DNA of 64,000 nt from UBA9619 sp964630665 (lineage in GTDB: Bacteria; Pseudomonadota; Gammaproteobacteria; Arenicellales; UBA868): positions 1 through 64,000 of the forward strand of contig CAZVVN010000006.1 in assembly GCA_964630665.1 (NCBI GenBank). The letters run 5' to 3'. The position numbers were made by a program, and so were the translations under genes. The notes below the pieces were generated by a model. The model did not search any database and was not told where the DNA came from. It was given only the letters and a program-made list of their open reading frames with translations. Positions 48,472-57,829 of the stretch are shown one piece after another. Every line of letters begins with the position of its first letter. Within the stretch, counting starts at the first letter, position 1.

Positions 48472-49659
48472 TCAGGTCAGCTTCTCCAGGAAGAAAGTGG
48501 TCATGGCACCTTTGTTCTTGAGGTCGGTCCAACCTCGCTCGACAACCTCCGCGGACCGATCCAGAAACGCCCGACTTGCCTCGGAGATGTGCACCTTGCC
48601 AGCCTCGCCGCTCGCTTCCATACGAGCCGCAATATTGACCGCATCGCCCCACACATCGAAAGTCCCACCGGAATAGCCCGCGATCACCGGCCCGGTGTGT
48701 ATCCCAACCCGAATCGGCCATTCCGGCTTGCCCAGTGTCCTGTGCTGTATATTGCTTCCTTCAACGAACTGCACCAGATCAAGCGCCGCCGCGCATGTAT
48801 CTCGAATGTGTGTCGGGCGCCCTTCCGGTACCCCGCCGACACACATGTAGGCATCACCGATGGTTTTCACCTTCTTGAGACGGTGTTTTGCCGTGATCTG
48901 ATCAAAACCCTTAAAGAAAGTATTCAAGGTGTCGAGTAATTCACCGGGCTGGATCTGTTCGACCAGACGAGTGAAGCCGACAAAATCAGTAAACATGATA
49001 CTTGCCGAGGAGAAGTACTCCCCTTTGGCATCAGTGCCAGTATCAGCCTCTGAGTCGTTCTCACCGGCAACGCGTCGTGCAGTCCCATCGCCTTGCTCGA
49101 GCAGGGTGACCACCTGGTCCGATAATAGTCTCAATCCTTCCTTCTGGCCGTGAACCAGCTTCGCAGGCTCGAAGTCGACCACACACAACGTACCTAGCGC
49201 GTACCCCCGACTGCTGACCAGAGGGGTCCCGGCATAGAATCGGATTCCCGAAGCAGATGGCATGTTCTGAAAATTCCGGGTGCGCTCGTCCTCGTCGATA
49301 TCCTCAATGATCAACTGTTCCCCTGGAGTGGCAAGCACATACTGGCAGATGCTGGTATCCCGCGGTGTCTGTTTCAAGCGCTCTTTGGTCTCGACATCAA
49401 TCCCGCTGCTCAACTTGCAGAACTGGCTGTCATTACTCAAGATATTGATGACGCTGACTGGGCACTCGGTGAGGTAACTGGCGATCTGAGTCACGTTGTT
49501 GAAACGTCGATCGCTTTCGAAATCCTTTTCCACAAGACCTAGTCGTTTGAGCTCGTCAAGCCGTTGTTCTTCATCTGGCGGGTTCGATACCGGGACGATC
49601 CCGGCTTCCAGGCCCTGCGCCTTGGCTTGTTCAAATATCTCCTGCTTGACGGCATCCAT
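48472..49659 (-). CDS. GAF-domain class III adenylate cyclase
   Basis: The 395-residue protein has an N-terminal GAF domain (about residues 30-180; FNNVTQIASYL, CQYVLATPGEQLIIEDIDED, IRFYAGTPLVSSRGYALGTLCV). A class III cyclase domain follows (about 210-395). Metal Asp residues are in IMFTDFVGFT and TIGDAYM. The adenine-selecting Lys (KKVKTIGDAYM) and Asp (TFDVWGDAVN) and the transition-state Asn and Arg (VNIAARME) are also present. All catalytic residues are conserved, so it should make cAMP in response to a small ligand or signal bound by the GAF domain. It has no membrane segment. Divergent from the M20 gene. Confidence 0.93.
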   Translation of the reverse strand: MDAVKQEIFEQAKAQGLEAGIVPVSNPPDEEQRLDELKRLGLVEKDFESDRRFNNVTQIASYLTECPVSVINILSNDSQFCKLSSGIDVETKERLKQTPRDTSICQYVLATPGEQLIIEDIDEDERTRNFQNMPSASGIRFYAGTPLVSSRGYALGTLCVVDFEPAKLVHGQKEGLRLLSDQVVTLLEQGDGTARRVAGENDSEADTGTDAKGEYFSSASIMFTDFVGFTRLVEQIQPGELLDTLNTFFKGFDQITAKHRLKKVKTIGDAYMCVGGVPEGRPTHIRDTCAAALDLVQFVEGSNIQHRTLGKPEWPIRVGIHTGPVIAGYSGGTFDVWGDAVNIAARMEASGEAGKVHISEASRAFLDRSAEVVERGWTDLKNKGAMTTFFLEKLT

Positions 49660-49774
49660 GGATAAGCTTCTGATTTTTAACGATTGTTCAGTCCGGGCGC
49701 GGGGCGCTGACGTCAGATCGACACCTGATTCCTACTGAATAGAATACTATACTGGACTATTATGACCCTAGCTA

Positions 49775-49802
49775 TGACGGGTGGAGATACTCAGGCCCGT
49801 CA
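49775..49802. repeat. 7-base inverted repeat in the leader of the M20 carbamoylase gene
   Basis: TGACGGG (49775-49781) and CCCGTCA (49796-49802) are perfect inverted repeats with a 14-base loop, just before the ribosome site CGAGG and the ATG at 49820. A TATACT lies at 49749. It could be an operator or an mRNA hairpin that affects translation. Confidence 0.35.
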
Positions 49803-49819
49803 GTACGAGGTCTCTTTTC

Positions 49820-51052
49820 ATGAGCCAGAATCTGACAACCAACGGCGATCGCTTTCTCGCTGATCTCGACGCTCTGCGGGAATTCGGCAAACAAGGCAGC
49901 GGAGTGGTCCGGCCCGCGTTCTCACCTCCTGATATCGATTCGCGGCGTTGGCTTACCGGCAAATTTGAAGCCTGTGGGTTGAGGCCCCGGTGGGACCCAG
50001 CGGCCAACCTGTTCGGAATGCCCCCGCAGTCCGGCAAACCGATCCTGATCGGATCACACTCCGACACCCAGCCCGAGGGCGGCTGGCTCGATGGCGCTTA
50101 TGGGGTCATTCTAGCCCTCGAAGTGGCGCGAACTTGTCAGGAAGCCGGTGGACCACCGGTCGCCGTGGTCTCATTTCAGGATGAAGAAAGTGCCTTCATG
50201 CCCATGACTGGCAGCTGCTTCTTCAGTGGTAACTTGTCCCGCGACACACTGTATGACCTGAGCAACGCTGCCGGACAACGTTACGGTGACCTCGCCAGTG
50301 CTCTGCCGGAACTCGAGCAACCTGAGTCACTGGATCCCGGCTTGTTCAGTGCTTTCCTGGAAGCCCACATCGAACAGGGCCCGGTTCTGGACCAGGCGGG
50401 TGAGATCATCGGGGTGGTTGAGACCATTGTCGGCAGTCGCCAGTTTGAAGTCACGATCACAGGCCAGCAGAACCACGCTGGGACGACGCCAATGGCCCTG
50501 CGACAGGACGCAGTCACTGGCTTTGCCGCTTTCATAACCAAGCTGGAAGAACGGTTCACAGAAATTGCAACACCACGTTCGGTCTGGACCATCGGCCGGG
50601 TGGACGTACGCCCCAATGCGCCTTCCATCGTTCCGGGAGCGCTGAACTGCTCCGTGCAGATGCGCGACGGCTCCCTCTCGCAACTGGATGCCATGTGCGA
50701 GATAACTCAGAAGGTGGCCGCCCAGACAGCAGCAGAAAGAAACCTCAACATTTCGCTGTTAGAGACAAAAGCTGTCGACCCGGTTGACATGGATGACCAG
50801 ATCATCGAGGCCTTCTGTGATGCTGCCGGATCAAATGCACCTGGTGCCTGGCGGCTTATGCCCTCCGGTGCGCTGCACGACGCCATGAACCTTGCGCCGC
50901 GAATCCCGACAGGGATGATGTTCGTGCCTTCGATCGGTGGCGTCAGCCACGCCTTCGAAGAGGACACCGAAAGAGAACACCTGGTTGCCGGTGTTCAGGT
51001 CATGGCCGATGCGGTCACCCGGCTCGCGGATCAACTGGGCGATAGCGGCTAG
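49820..51052 (+). CDS. M20 family N-carbamoyl-L-amino-acid hydrolase / allantoate-type amidohydrolase
   Basis: The 410-residue protein has the di-zinc site of M20 amidohydrolases: His80 (LIGSHSDTQPEGG), bridging Asp91 (WLDGAYG), the EE pair at 122-123 (SFQDEESAF), and His in GGVSHAFEEDTEREHL. QNHAGTTPM in the dimerisation domain and the lack of a signal peptide are typical of HyuC, beta-ureidopropionase and allantoate amidohydrolase. HyuC is the classical carbamoylase that completes hydantoin breakdown, so the gene fits the window's theme. CGAGG precedes the ATG. Its stop overlaps that of the convergent acyl-CoA ligase by four bases. Confidence 0.9.
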   Translation: MSQNLTTNGDRFLADLDALREFGKQGSGVVRPAFSPPDIDSRRWLTGKFEACGLRPRWDPAANLFGMPPQSGKPILIGSHSDTQPEGGWLDGAYGVILALEVARTCQEAGGPPVAVVSFQDEESAFMPMTGSCFFSGNLSRDTLYDLSNAAGQRYGDLASALPELEQPESLDPGLFSAFLEAHIEQGPVLDQAGEIIGVVETIVGSRQFEVTITGQQNHAGTTPMALRQDAVTGFAAFITKLEERFTEIATPRSVWTIGRVDVRPNAPSIVPGALNCSVQMRDGSLSQLDAMCEITQKVAAQTAAERNLNISLLETKAVDPVDMDDQIIEAFCDAAGSNAPGAWRLMPSGALHDAMNLAPRIPTGMMFVPSIGGVSHAFEEDTEREHLVAGVQVMADAVTRLADQLGDSG

Positions 51053-52743
51053 GCTGTACTCGTCTCTTCCAGGTCGAGTTCTGAGACCATCTTCTCGCGC
51101 ATGAGAAACTTCTGCGGCTTACCCGTCACCGTCATTGGAAATTCCGTAACCGTGCGGACATATCGGGGAACCTTGAAATGCGCGATCTGGCCTTCGCAGT
51201 GGGTACGGACATCTTCGAGCGACACCTGCGCGCCCTGAGCTGGAACAATCCAGGCACAGATCTCTTCACCGTATTTCTCATCCGGAATTCCAAAAACCTG
51301 AACGTCCTGGATTCCGGGATGACCGAGTAGAAACTCCTCGATTTCGCGGGGGTAGACGTTCTCCCCACCGCGGATCAACATGTCTTTGACCCGCCCGACG
51401 ATGTTGCAGTAGCCCTCCGAATCAATCGTCGCGAGATCACCAGTGTGCATCCAACCATCACTGTCGATGGATTTAGCGGTTTGTTCCGGGTCCTCCCAAT
51501 ATTCCCGCATGACCAGATAACCACGGGTATGAAGTTCCCCTTGTTGCCCGGATGCCACGGTCTCACCCGATTCATTCACCACCTTGGCTTCGACATGCGG
51601 GTGAATCCGTCCAACCGTTGAGACGCGCCGCTCGATAGGATCGTCGACGGCACTCTGGAAAGATACCGGACTGGTCTCGGTCATGCCGTAAGCGATGGTC
51701 ATTTCCTCCAGGTGCATCTCGGAAACCACCCGCTTCATCAGTTCGATCGGACAGGGTGCGCCAGCCATAATACCGGTACGAAGAGTGCGCAGGTCGAACT
51801 GGCTGAAATCGGGCAAATTGACCATCGCACTGAACATTGTGGGAACACCATGCACGCCGGTACAACGTTCCTGACTCAGGGTCTGAAGCGTCTGCAAAGC
51901 ATCAAACCCCTCTCCGGGAAACACCATGGTACTTCCAGCTGTCACACAGGCGAGGTTACCCAGCACCATGCCGAAGCAGTGATAAAGTGGCACCGGTATG
52001 CACAATCGATCCTGGTGAGTCAGCCGCATGCAGTCTGCGACGAACCTGGCATTGTTGACGATATTCCGGTGGGTCAGTGTGGCGGCCTTGGGCGAACCGG
52101 TCGTACCGGAGGTGAACTGCAGGTTGATCGCGTCATCCGGAACCAGCGTAGCACCGATCGCATCCAGCCGCGCACGCTGTCCGGGCCCGCCTCGTGTCAT
52201 CACGTCACTGAAGCAGAGCATGCCCGCTACTGGAGCATCACCGACCTGGATCACGCTCTTCAGCGACGGAAGATTCTTGGATTCCAGCTGACCGGGCTGA
52301 CAGCGGCCAAGTTCCGGCGCAATATCCTGCAGCATTTCCAGGTACTGACTGGTCTTGAAGGAAACAGCGCTGATCAGCGCCTTGACGCCGGCCTTGGCCA
52401 GTGCGTATTGCAGCTCTGCCCGCCGATAGGCCGGGTTGATGTTGACCAGTATGGTGCCAATCCGCGCAGTGGCAAACTGGGCAAGGACCCACTCTGGCCG
52501 ATTGGGGGCCCAGATACCAACCCTGTCTCCTTTGTAGACACCTATAGCCAGCAGGCCAGCAGCAAGCTCATCGACCTTTTTCGAGAGCTGATCCCAAGTC
52601 CAGCGCTCTCCGGATTCGGAGAAAACACAGGCGTCACGGCTACCGTGTTGAGCCACGGTCCGGGCAAGAAAATCCGGGATCGTCACGGCCTCCAGTGTGG
52701 GCGTCTCCGGACCCTTGACATGCGAGTGGACTAAGCCTGCCAT
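51049..52743 (-). CDS. AMP-binding acyl-CoA synthetase (ACSF2-like)
   Basis: About 564 residues with the adenylate-forming signatures: TSGTTGSPKAATLTHRNIV (P-loop), YHCFGMVLGN, AYGMTETSPVS, TGDLATIDSEGYCNIVGRVKDMLIRGGENVYPREIEE, and the catalytic Lys near the end (TVTGKPQKF). It activates a medium- or long-chain fatty acid or other carboxylate to acyl-CoA. The frame is open to 52875, but that would overlap the upstream gene by 65 bases; ATGs at 52764 and 52743 are better starts and neither has a strong ribosome site. It is the last gene after the importer operon and may use acids released by the fused amidase. Confidence 0.88.
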   Translation of the reverse strand: MAGLVHSHVKGPETPTLEAVTIPDFLARTVAQHGSRDACVFSESGERWTWDQLSKKVDELAAGLLAIGVYKGDRVGIWAPNRPEWVLAQFATARIGTILVNINPAYRRAELQYALAKAGVKALISAVSFKTSQYLEMLQDIAPELGRCQPGQLESKNLPSLKSVIQVGDAPVAGMLCFSDVMTRGGPGQRARLDAIGATLVPDDAINLQFTSGTTGSPKAATLTHRNIVNNARFVADCMRLTHQDRLCIPVPLYHCFGMVLGNLACVTAGSTMVFPGEGFDALQTLQTLSQERCTGVHGVPTMFSAMVNLPDFSQFDLRTLRTGIMAGAPCPIELMKRVVSEMHLEEMTIAYGMTETSPVSFQSAVDDPIERRVSTVGRIHPHVEAKVVNESGETVASGQQGELHTRGYLVMREYWEDPEQTAKSIDSDGWMHTGDLATIDSEGYCNIVGRVKDMLIRGGENVYPREIEEFLLGHPGIQDVQVFGIPDEKYGEEICAWIVPAQGAQVSLEDVRTHCEGQIAHFKVPRYVRTVTEFPMTVTGKPQKFLMREKMVSELDLEETSTA

Positions 52744-52810
52744 CAGAGGTTCTCTGCTAGACATGAATCTGGTCGGACACATCCGGGACAACTCTGAGTC
52801 GGACGCGTTG

Positions 52811-55153
52811 TCACATCTGCCTCCAGTCACCCAGCTGCTCAAACGCATGAGCGGCCTGGTAGATAGTGGACTCACCGTAATGCCGGCTGATCAACATCAT
52901 CCCGACCGGCAACCCCTCTCCCATGCCACACGGAACAGACATGGCCGGATGGCCAGTGACGTCGAACGGGCTGGTATTTGCAAGCATCTCGAAAGCTCTC
53001 TGGCAGTACAGCGCCAGGGGGGCATCGGGCGGCGGCAGGGGGGTGGCCTTCATCGGCAACGTTGGCATCATCAGTAGGTCGCACTGCTCCAGTGTCGCAT
53101 TGTAGGTCTCTTTCAGTTTACGACCTAGGTTCTGGGCCTTAGCATAGAAATGCCCGCGGTAATGCCGGAGGAAATACTCTCCGAGAAACATGCTGACCTT
53201 GAGGGTATCGGACAACTCGTCGGCCCGATTAAGCCAGTTTGAATGATGATCGAGCAGACTGGTCGTATAGAGGCCCTTCCAGCCGGTGCCGAAACCGTTG
53301 CCCTTCATCATCTGGTTGGTCAGGCCTTCGAGCGCGATAGGTGTCCAGATGGCGGCGCCTTCATTATGCATCGGGATGGAGATGTCCTGGACATCAGCAC
53401 CGAGTTCACGCAGCCGGTCCGCGGCCGATCGCACTTTCGCGTCTACATCCGTCTCAGACTCGGGCCGACCAAAGCCTTCCTGTACCACCCCGATCTTCAG
53501 CCCCCGCACACCGCGACCAAGCGCCGAGGTGTAATGATCGACTCTGGGCGCATATTGTCTCGGGTCCAATCCATCTTCACCTGCGATCACTTCCAAGAGC
53601 AGCGCATTATCGGCAACGTTCTGTGTCATAGGACCAGTGTGATCGATCGTGGTCTCGATCGGCATCACACCCGTGTAGGGAACCAGCCCATGCGTCGGCT
53701 TCAAGCCGTAGCAACCGCAGTACGACGCGGGCATGCGGATTGACCCGCCCTGATCCCCTCCCATGGCCATGTCGACCTGCCCAGAAGCAACCAGGGCACC
53801 CGAGCCCGAGGACGAGCCCCCGGCTGAATACCCCATCCTGTGCGGATTGTGGCAGGGACCGGTCGCATTCGTGTGGCTACCACCTGAGAGACAGAAGTAC
53901 TCGCAGTGGGCTTTACCGACAATCGTACCACCGGCGTCGAGAATTCGTGTTACTACGGTCGCGTCCACATCCGGAATGTAGCCCTCCAGCGTAGACGCAC
54001 CATTCATCATGGGCACACCGGCCAGACTGATGTTGTCTTTAAGCGCCACTGTTTTTCCGGCAAGGGGTCCGCGTGGTGCACCTTTGACCTCACACTTGAC
54101 GTACCACGCATTGAGGGGGTTTTCTTCCGCGGAAGGCCGGTATCCCGGTGTTCTGGGATAATCCACCGTAGGCAGGTAATCGGGCATCCCATCGATCAGG
54201 TCATAGACCTTAATCGTGTCCTCCATGACCTCCAGGAACTCTGCTATCCGTTCGTCCGACAAGTGCATCCCCAGATCCAGGGTAATTTCCTTGAGTTGTT
54301 CGTGGGTCGGTCTCTTGACAGTCATATAGTCAAACCTCTTGTGGCTGGCCAACGCAGTCGCTATGGGCTGGCCTGCAGTTGCTGTGGTTTCGTTCTTAGG
54401 TATCAGTTCAGTTACGTGCTTGGGCATTGCATTGCTGGACCCAAAACCGACAAACTCCTCAATCAGTGAAGAATCCGTTGTATGCCCGTCACCTATTTCA
54501 CCGGTGATATCGCCTTTCTGCAACAGCAGGACCCGGTCCGACAGCGCCGTGATGAACTCAAGATTCTGTTCAACGAGCACGATACTCAATCCGTGCTCGG
54601 TATTCAGGCGTTTAAGCAGGTCAATAATACCCTCGACAATGGACGGTTGAATCCCTTCTGTCGGCTCATCCAAGAGTACCAGGTCCGGCTTGCTGATTAG
54701 GCAGCGAGCGATCGCCAGTATCTGCTGTTCCCCGCCGCTTAGGGCAGCCCCCGACCGATCGAGCAACGGTTGAAGCTGAGGGAAAGTCTGCACGATGGCT
54801 TCAATGGCCTCATGCTCTTCCTCACCATGCTCCACGACTCCCATCCTTAGGTTATCGTAGACCGAGAGCTGGGGAAAGATGCCTCTCCCCTGGGGCACAT
54901 ACCCCAACCCCAGGCGGGAGCGCTCATAAGCCGGCTCATCGGAAATATCCATTCCGTCGAATTCGATTCGACCCGAGGTCGCCGGCACGATCCCCATTAG
55001 CGTCTTCAGCAGAGTAGTCTTACCCATACCATTGTGCCCCAGCACACCGACGATCTGACCTTCAGCCACAGACAGATCTATGCCGTGAAGTATTGGCACT
55101 CGCCCATAACCCGCGTGCAGGTCCCGAACATTCAGCATCGGCGAGTCACTCAT
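52811..55153 (-). CDS. Fusion of an ABC importer ATPase (LivF/UrtE-like) with an amidase
   Basis: One 780-residue frame encodes two complete proteins. Residues 1-237 are a LivF/UrtE-type ATPase: Walker A GHNGMGKT (39-46), GYVPQGRGIFPQL, signature LSGGEQQ (138-144), Walker B LVLLDEPTEG. After a Thr/Ala-rich linker (238-276), residues 277-780 are an amidase-signature hydrolase with Lys372 (VALKDNISLAG), cis-Ser447 (GGSSSGSG) and Ser471 (GGDQGGSIRMPAS). Its helical N-terminal domain, VPMMNG and FDVTGHPAMSVPCGM blocks match the Rhodococcus nitrile-pathway amidase type. Both halves look intact. A good internal ribosome site precedes Met277, so a free amidase may also be made. The ATG overlaps the LivG-like stop (ATGA). 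Confidence 0.88.
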   Translation of the reverse strand: MSDSPMLNVRDLHAGYGRVPILHGIDLSVAEGQIVGVLGHNGMGKTTLLKTLMGIVPATSGRIEFDGMDISDEPAYERSRLGLGYVPQGRGIFPQLSVYDNLRMGVVEHGEEEHEAIEAIVQTFPQLQPLLDRSGAALSGGEQQILAIARCLISKPDLVLLDEPTEGIQPSIVEGIIDLLKRLNTEHGLSIVLVEQNLEFITALSDRVLLLQKGDITGEIGDGHTTDSSLIEEFVGFGSSNAMPKHVTELIPKNETTATAGQPIATALASHKRFDYMTVKRPTHEQLKEITLDLGMHLSDERIAEFLEVMEDTIKVYDLIDGMPDYLPTVDYPRTPGYRPSAEENPLNAWYVKCEVKGAPRGPLAGKTVALKDNISLAGVPMMNGASTLEGYIPDVDATVVTRILDAGGTIVGKAHCEYFCLSGGSHTNATGPCHNPHRMGYSAGGSSSGSGALVASGQVDMAMGGDQGGSIRMPASYCGCYGLKPTHGLVPYTGVMPIETTIDHTGPMTQNVADNALLLEVIAGEDGLDPRQYAPRVDHYTSALGRGVRGLKIGVVQEGFGRPESETDVDAKVRSAADRLRELGADVQDISIPMHNEGAAIWTPIALEGLTNQMMKGNGFGTGWKGLYTTSLLDHHSNWLNRADELSDTLKVSMFLGEYFLRHYRGHFYAKAQNLGRKLKETYNATLEQCDLLMMPTLPMKATPLPPPDAPLALYCQRAFEMLANTSPFDVTGHPAMSVPCGMGEGLPVGMMLISRHYGESTIYQAAHAFEQLGDWRQM
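54323..54340 (-). promoter_or_regulatory. Internal ribosome-binding site and start codon at the fusion junction
   Basis: On the minus strand AAGAGG (complement of 54335-54340) is nine bases before an in-frame ATG (54325-54323) that encodes Met277, exactly where the amidase part begins (MTVKRPTHEQL). Such spacing is ideal for independent translation of the amidase. It could also be the relic of a separate gene whose upstream stop codon was lost. Confidence 0.55.
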
Positions 55154-55863
55154 GCACTTTTCCGCTGGCCAAGGTAGACCTCCCGGACGCGCTCGTCCGA
55201 CGACACCTCGTCCATAGCACCTTCAGTCAGGATTCGGCCCTGGTGAAACACCGTGACCTTGCGCGCAATCATGCGGATGAACTGCATGTCGTGCTCGACA
55301 ACAATCATCGTTGCACTTCGATTTATTTCCTGGATGATTTCTGCAGTCCGAACAACCTCATCCTGAGTCATTCCAGCGGTCGGTTCATCGAGTATCACCA
55401 ACCAGGGTTCGCCCGCCAGCACCATTCCCAGTTCCACCAGTTGCCGCTGCCCGTGAGCGAGTGATCCCAGCTGAATTTTCCGTACCTTCCCCAGTTCCAG
55501 TCGGTCGATAACTTCCGTCGTGATCACCCGTGCCCGCTTGACACTGGCGGACTGGCTGGCCGAGAGCCAGATGTTCTCTTCGACATCCAGACCGTCGAAT
55601 ACATTCGGCACCTGGGTCTTGATCCCGACCCCCATTCTCGCAACCTGGTGGGATTCGCTGCCGGTGACATTGAAATCTCGTATCACAACATCACCGGCCG
55701 TCGGGCGCAACTGGGCGGTCAGGCATTTGAAAAAAGTGCTCTTGCCGGCGCCGTTGGGCCCAATTAGACAACGTAACTCATTCTCTCTCAGGGAAAAATC
55801 GACCCGATCAACAGCCACGACACCGCCGAAATGCATCGACAGCCCTCGGGTTTCGAGCACCAC
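55150..55863 (-). CDS. ABC importer ATPase, LivG/UrtD-like
   Basis: The 237-residue protein has Walker A GPNGAGKST, Q-loop-region VARMGVGIKTQVPNVF, signature LAHGQRQLVELGM, Walker B LVILDEPTAGMTQDE, and H-loop VVEHDMQFI. The LAHGQRQ signature (instead of LSGGQ) and GIKTQVPNVFD are typical of UrtD-like subunits of urea/short-chain-amide importers. The GTG at 55863 has GAGGAG four bases upstream and directly follows the permease stop; an upstream in-frame GTG at 55881 would overlap the permease gene. Partner of the fused ATPase downstream (ATGA overlap). Confidence 0.9.
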   Translation of the reverse strand: MVLETRGLSMHFGGVVAVDRVDFSLRENELRCLIGPNGAGKSTFFKCLTAQLRPTAGDVVIRDFNVTGSESHQVARMGVGIKTQVPNVFDGLDVEENIWLSASQSASVKRARVITTEVIDRLELGKVRKIQLGSLAHGQRQLVELGMVLAGEPWLVILDEPTAGMTQDEVVRTAEIIQEINRSATMIVVEHDMQFIRMIARKVTVFHQGRILTEGAMDEVSSDERVREVYLGQRKSA

Positions 55864-55864
55864 G

Positions 55865-56926
55865 TTACTCCTCAAGGCCACCCTCCTTTACCCTTGTTCG
55901 ACCGCGTCGCCTAAATTTGCGGGCTGAGCGCGCCGTCATCCGTCGTGATCGTCTTCTGTCCCACATCTGCACCACCGACGGCACGATCCCCCTGGGCACC
56001 ACCAGGACAAAAATGATCAGAACCAACCCAAGGAACAAGTTGATGTTCACGACAGACTGCTGGCCAAGGAATGATGTCAGGTAAAACAAGACCAGGGCCC
56101 CGAAAATCGGCCCGATCAATGTGCCGCGACCGCCGATGATCACCCAGATAATCGCAAGTGCCGCGTTGTAGAGGTTGAATACATCCGGGGTAATTCGTCC
56201 AATCGAGTTGGCGAACATTATTCCCCCGAGGCCGGCGATGGCACCACCGACAGTGAACATGCAAAGTTTGTACAGGCGAACGTCATAGCCCAGTAGTTCT
56301 GTGCGCACTTCATTTTCCCGGATCGACACCGACACCCGCCCGAAATGCGATTTCGTCAGCCATACGCAGAGAAAATACGATCCCAGAAGGGCCACCATTG
56401 CGACATAGAACACCTGTTCTGGGAACAGGAACTGGTTGGCGTCCCAGGGAATGTTAATCGGCGGCACATTGATTCCGTTGAATCCTCCCAGCTTGGCAAT
56501 ACCAATCTTGTATTCGGGACCTGATGTCCGACGAATCACGCTGTACAGAATGAGTGTCAAGGTCAGGGTGATCACGGCCAAGTAAACATCGCTCAGGCGG
56601 CCGTAGAACATGAAATAGCCCAGGATCGCCGCCACGGCCGCCGCCACCAGAATTGCAATAAGTATTGCGCCGCTGCTGCCGCCGAAATTCAGTGCTGCAA
56701 TCGCGTAGGCATAACCACCAATCCCAAAAAACGCCGTCTGGCCAAAACACAGAATGCCGCCGTAACCCCAGATCAAGCCCAGGCTCAAGGCAAGTATTGC
56801 CAGGCTGACCGCGGTGGTCAGGCTGATCACCGCAAAGAGATCGAGGCTCTGGGGCGCAGCGAACAACACGACCAAGCCGACGATCCCAATCGACACGAGA
56901 GCGTTGGTCTCTCTGGTTCGTTTCAC
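55865..56926 (-). CDS. ABC importer permease, LivM/UrtC-like
   Basis: The 353-residue protein has about ten hydrophobic segments in the LivM/UrtC order, with SLGLIWGYGGILCFGQTAFFGIGGYAYA near residues 46-73 (the conserved G-x-LSFGQ-like loop) and SIRENEVRTELLGYDV (the cytoplasmic coupling region). It ends with a basic Arg-rich tail. The GTG start overlaps the stop of the LivH-like gene (GTGA). Forms the membrane channel with the LivH-like protein for branched-chain amino acid, urea or amide import. Confidence 0.9.
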   Translation of the reverse strand: MKRTRETNALVSIGIVGLVVLFAAPQSLDLFAVISLTTAVSLAILALSLGLIWGYGGILCFGQTAFFGIGGYAYAIAALNFGGSSGAILIAILVAAAVAAILGYFMFYGRLSDVYLAVITLTLTLILYSVIRRTSGPEYKIGIAKLGGFNGINVPPINIPWDANQFLFPEQVFYVAMVALLGSYFLCVWLTKSHFGRVSVSIRENEVRTELLGYDVRLYKLCMFTVGGAIAGLGGIMFANSIGRITPDVFNLYNAALAIIWVIIGGRGTLIGPIFGALVLFYLTSFLGQQSVVNINLFLGLVLIIFVLVVPRGIVPSVVQMWDRRRSRRMTARSARKFRRRGRTRVKEGGLEE

Positions 56927-57792
56927 AGGCTTCGCTTAAAGAAACGACCAGTGATGCCCTGTGGCATCAAACGCAGCAAGACGATGGCCAACAGGAGCAG
57001 TGCCACCTCACCCATGGTCGGGCCAATCACGAAGCTGACGATACCGTTGATACCCCCCAGTAGGATAGATGCCGAGGCTGTTCCGGCAAGAATTGCAGTG
57101 CCACCGGAGATAACGGTGATGAAGGCCTTACCGATGTAGATCGCTCCGATGGTTGGCAGAATACCAGTGATTGGTGCCAGCAGGCCTCCAGCGAGGCCTG
57201 ATAGGGCAGCACCGATCCCGAAGGTTGTCGAGTACACGCGCTGGGTGCTGACTCCCAGCGCTGCAGCCATGTCTGCAGCCTGCATGGTGCCGCGGGCCAC
57301 CAGGCCCAGCTTGGTGTAGCGCAGCAGAAAGTACAGCAGGACGACCAGGAGAATCGCCACCAGGATGAGAAACAACTCATACCCACTCGAGCTGAATTCC
57401 CCGATGGTAATCGGACCGAACGGTGGCGCAATTGTTGTGGCCGTTTGCGCTCCAAAGATTGTCGTGATCAAGCCGATAAAGAACAAGCTCAACCCCCAGG
57501 TGGCCAGCAGGGTATCGACCATCCGGCCGTACAGAAAACGGATCAGAACCCACTCAACAATCAGTCCAATGATCCCGACGATCAGCGGCGCCAGGATGAA
57601 CATCGCAATCCAAATATTGACGCCACCGTTGGTGGCCACAATGACCGTGTACCCGCCCAGCATTAGGAACTCCCCATGGGCAAGGTTGATCACCCGCATC
57701 ATCCCGAAAATAACCGCCAACCCGATGCTGATCAGCACCAGGTTGGCGATGCCGTAGACGATTTGAAGCGCCAGAGCGGCTACAAGATCCAC
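56923..57792 (-). CDS. ABC importer permease, LivH/UrtB-like
   Basis: The 289-residue protein has about eight hydrophobic segments and the LivH/UrtB blocks: GLAVIFGMMRVINLAHGEFLMLGGYT near residues 24-49, RYTKLGLVARGTMQAADMAAALGV (cytoplasmic coupling loop), and AFITVISGGTAILAGTASASILLGGI. GTG start, 37 bases after the binding-protein gene, with a weak ribosome site. It pairs with the LivM/UrtC-like permease through a four-base gene overlap. Confidence 0.9.
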   Translation of the reverse strand: MDLVAALALQIVYGIANLVLISIGLAVIFGMMRVINLAHGEFLMLGGYTVIVATNGGVNIWIAMFILAPLIVGIIGLIVEWVLIRFLYGRMVDTLLATWGLSLFFIGLITTIFGAQTATTIAPPFGPITIGEFSSSGYELFLILVAILLVVLLYFLLRYTKLGLVARGTMQAADMAAALGVSTQRVYSTTFGIGAALSGLAGGLLAPITGILPTIGAIYIGKAFITVISGGTAILAGTASASILLGGINGIVSFVIGPTMGEVALLLLAIVLLRLMPQGITGRFFKRSL

Positions 57793-57829
57793 TGTTGGCT
57801 TCCCGGCTGATGTCGAGACGCTGTCCGAA

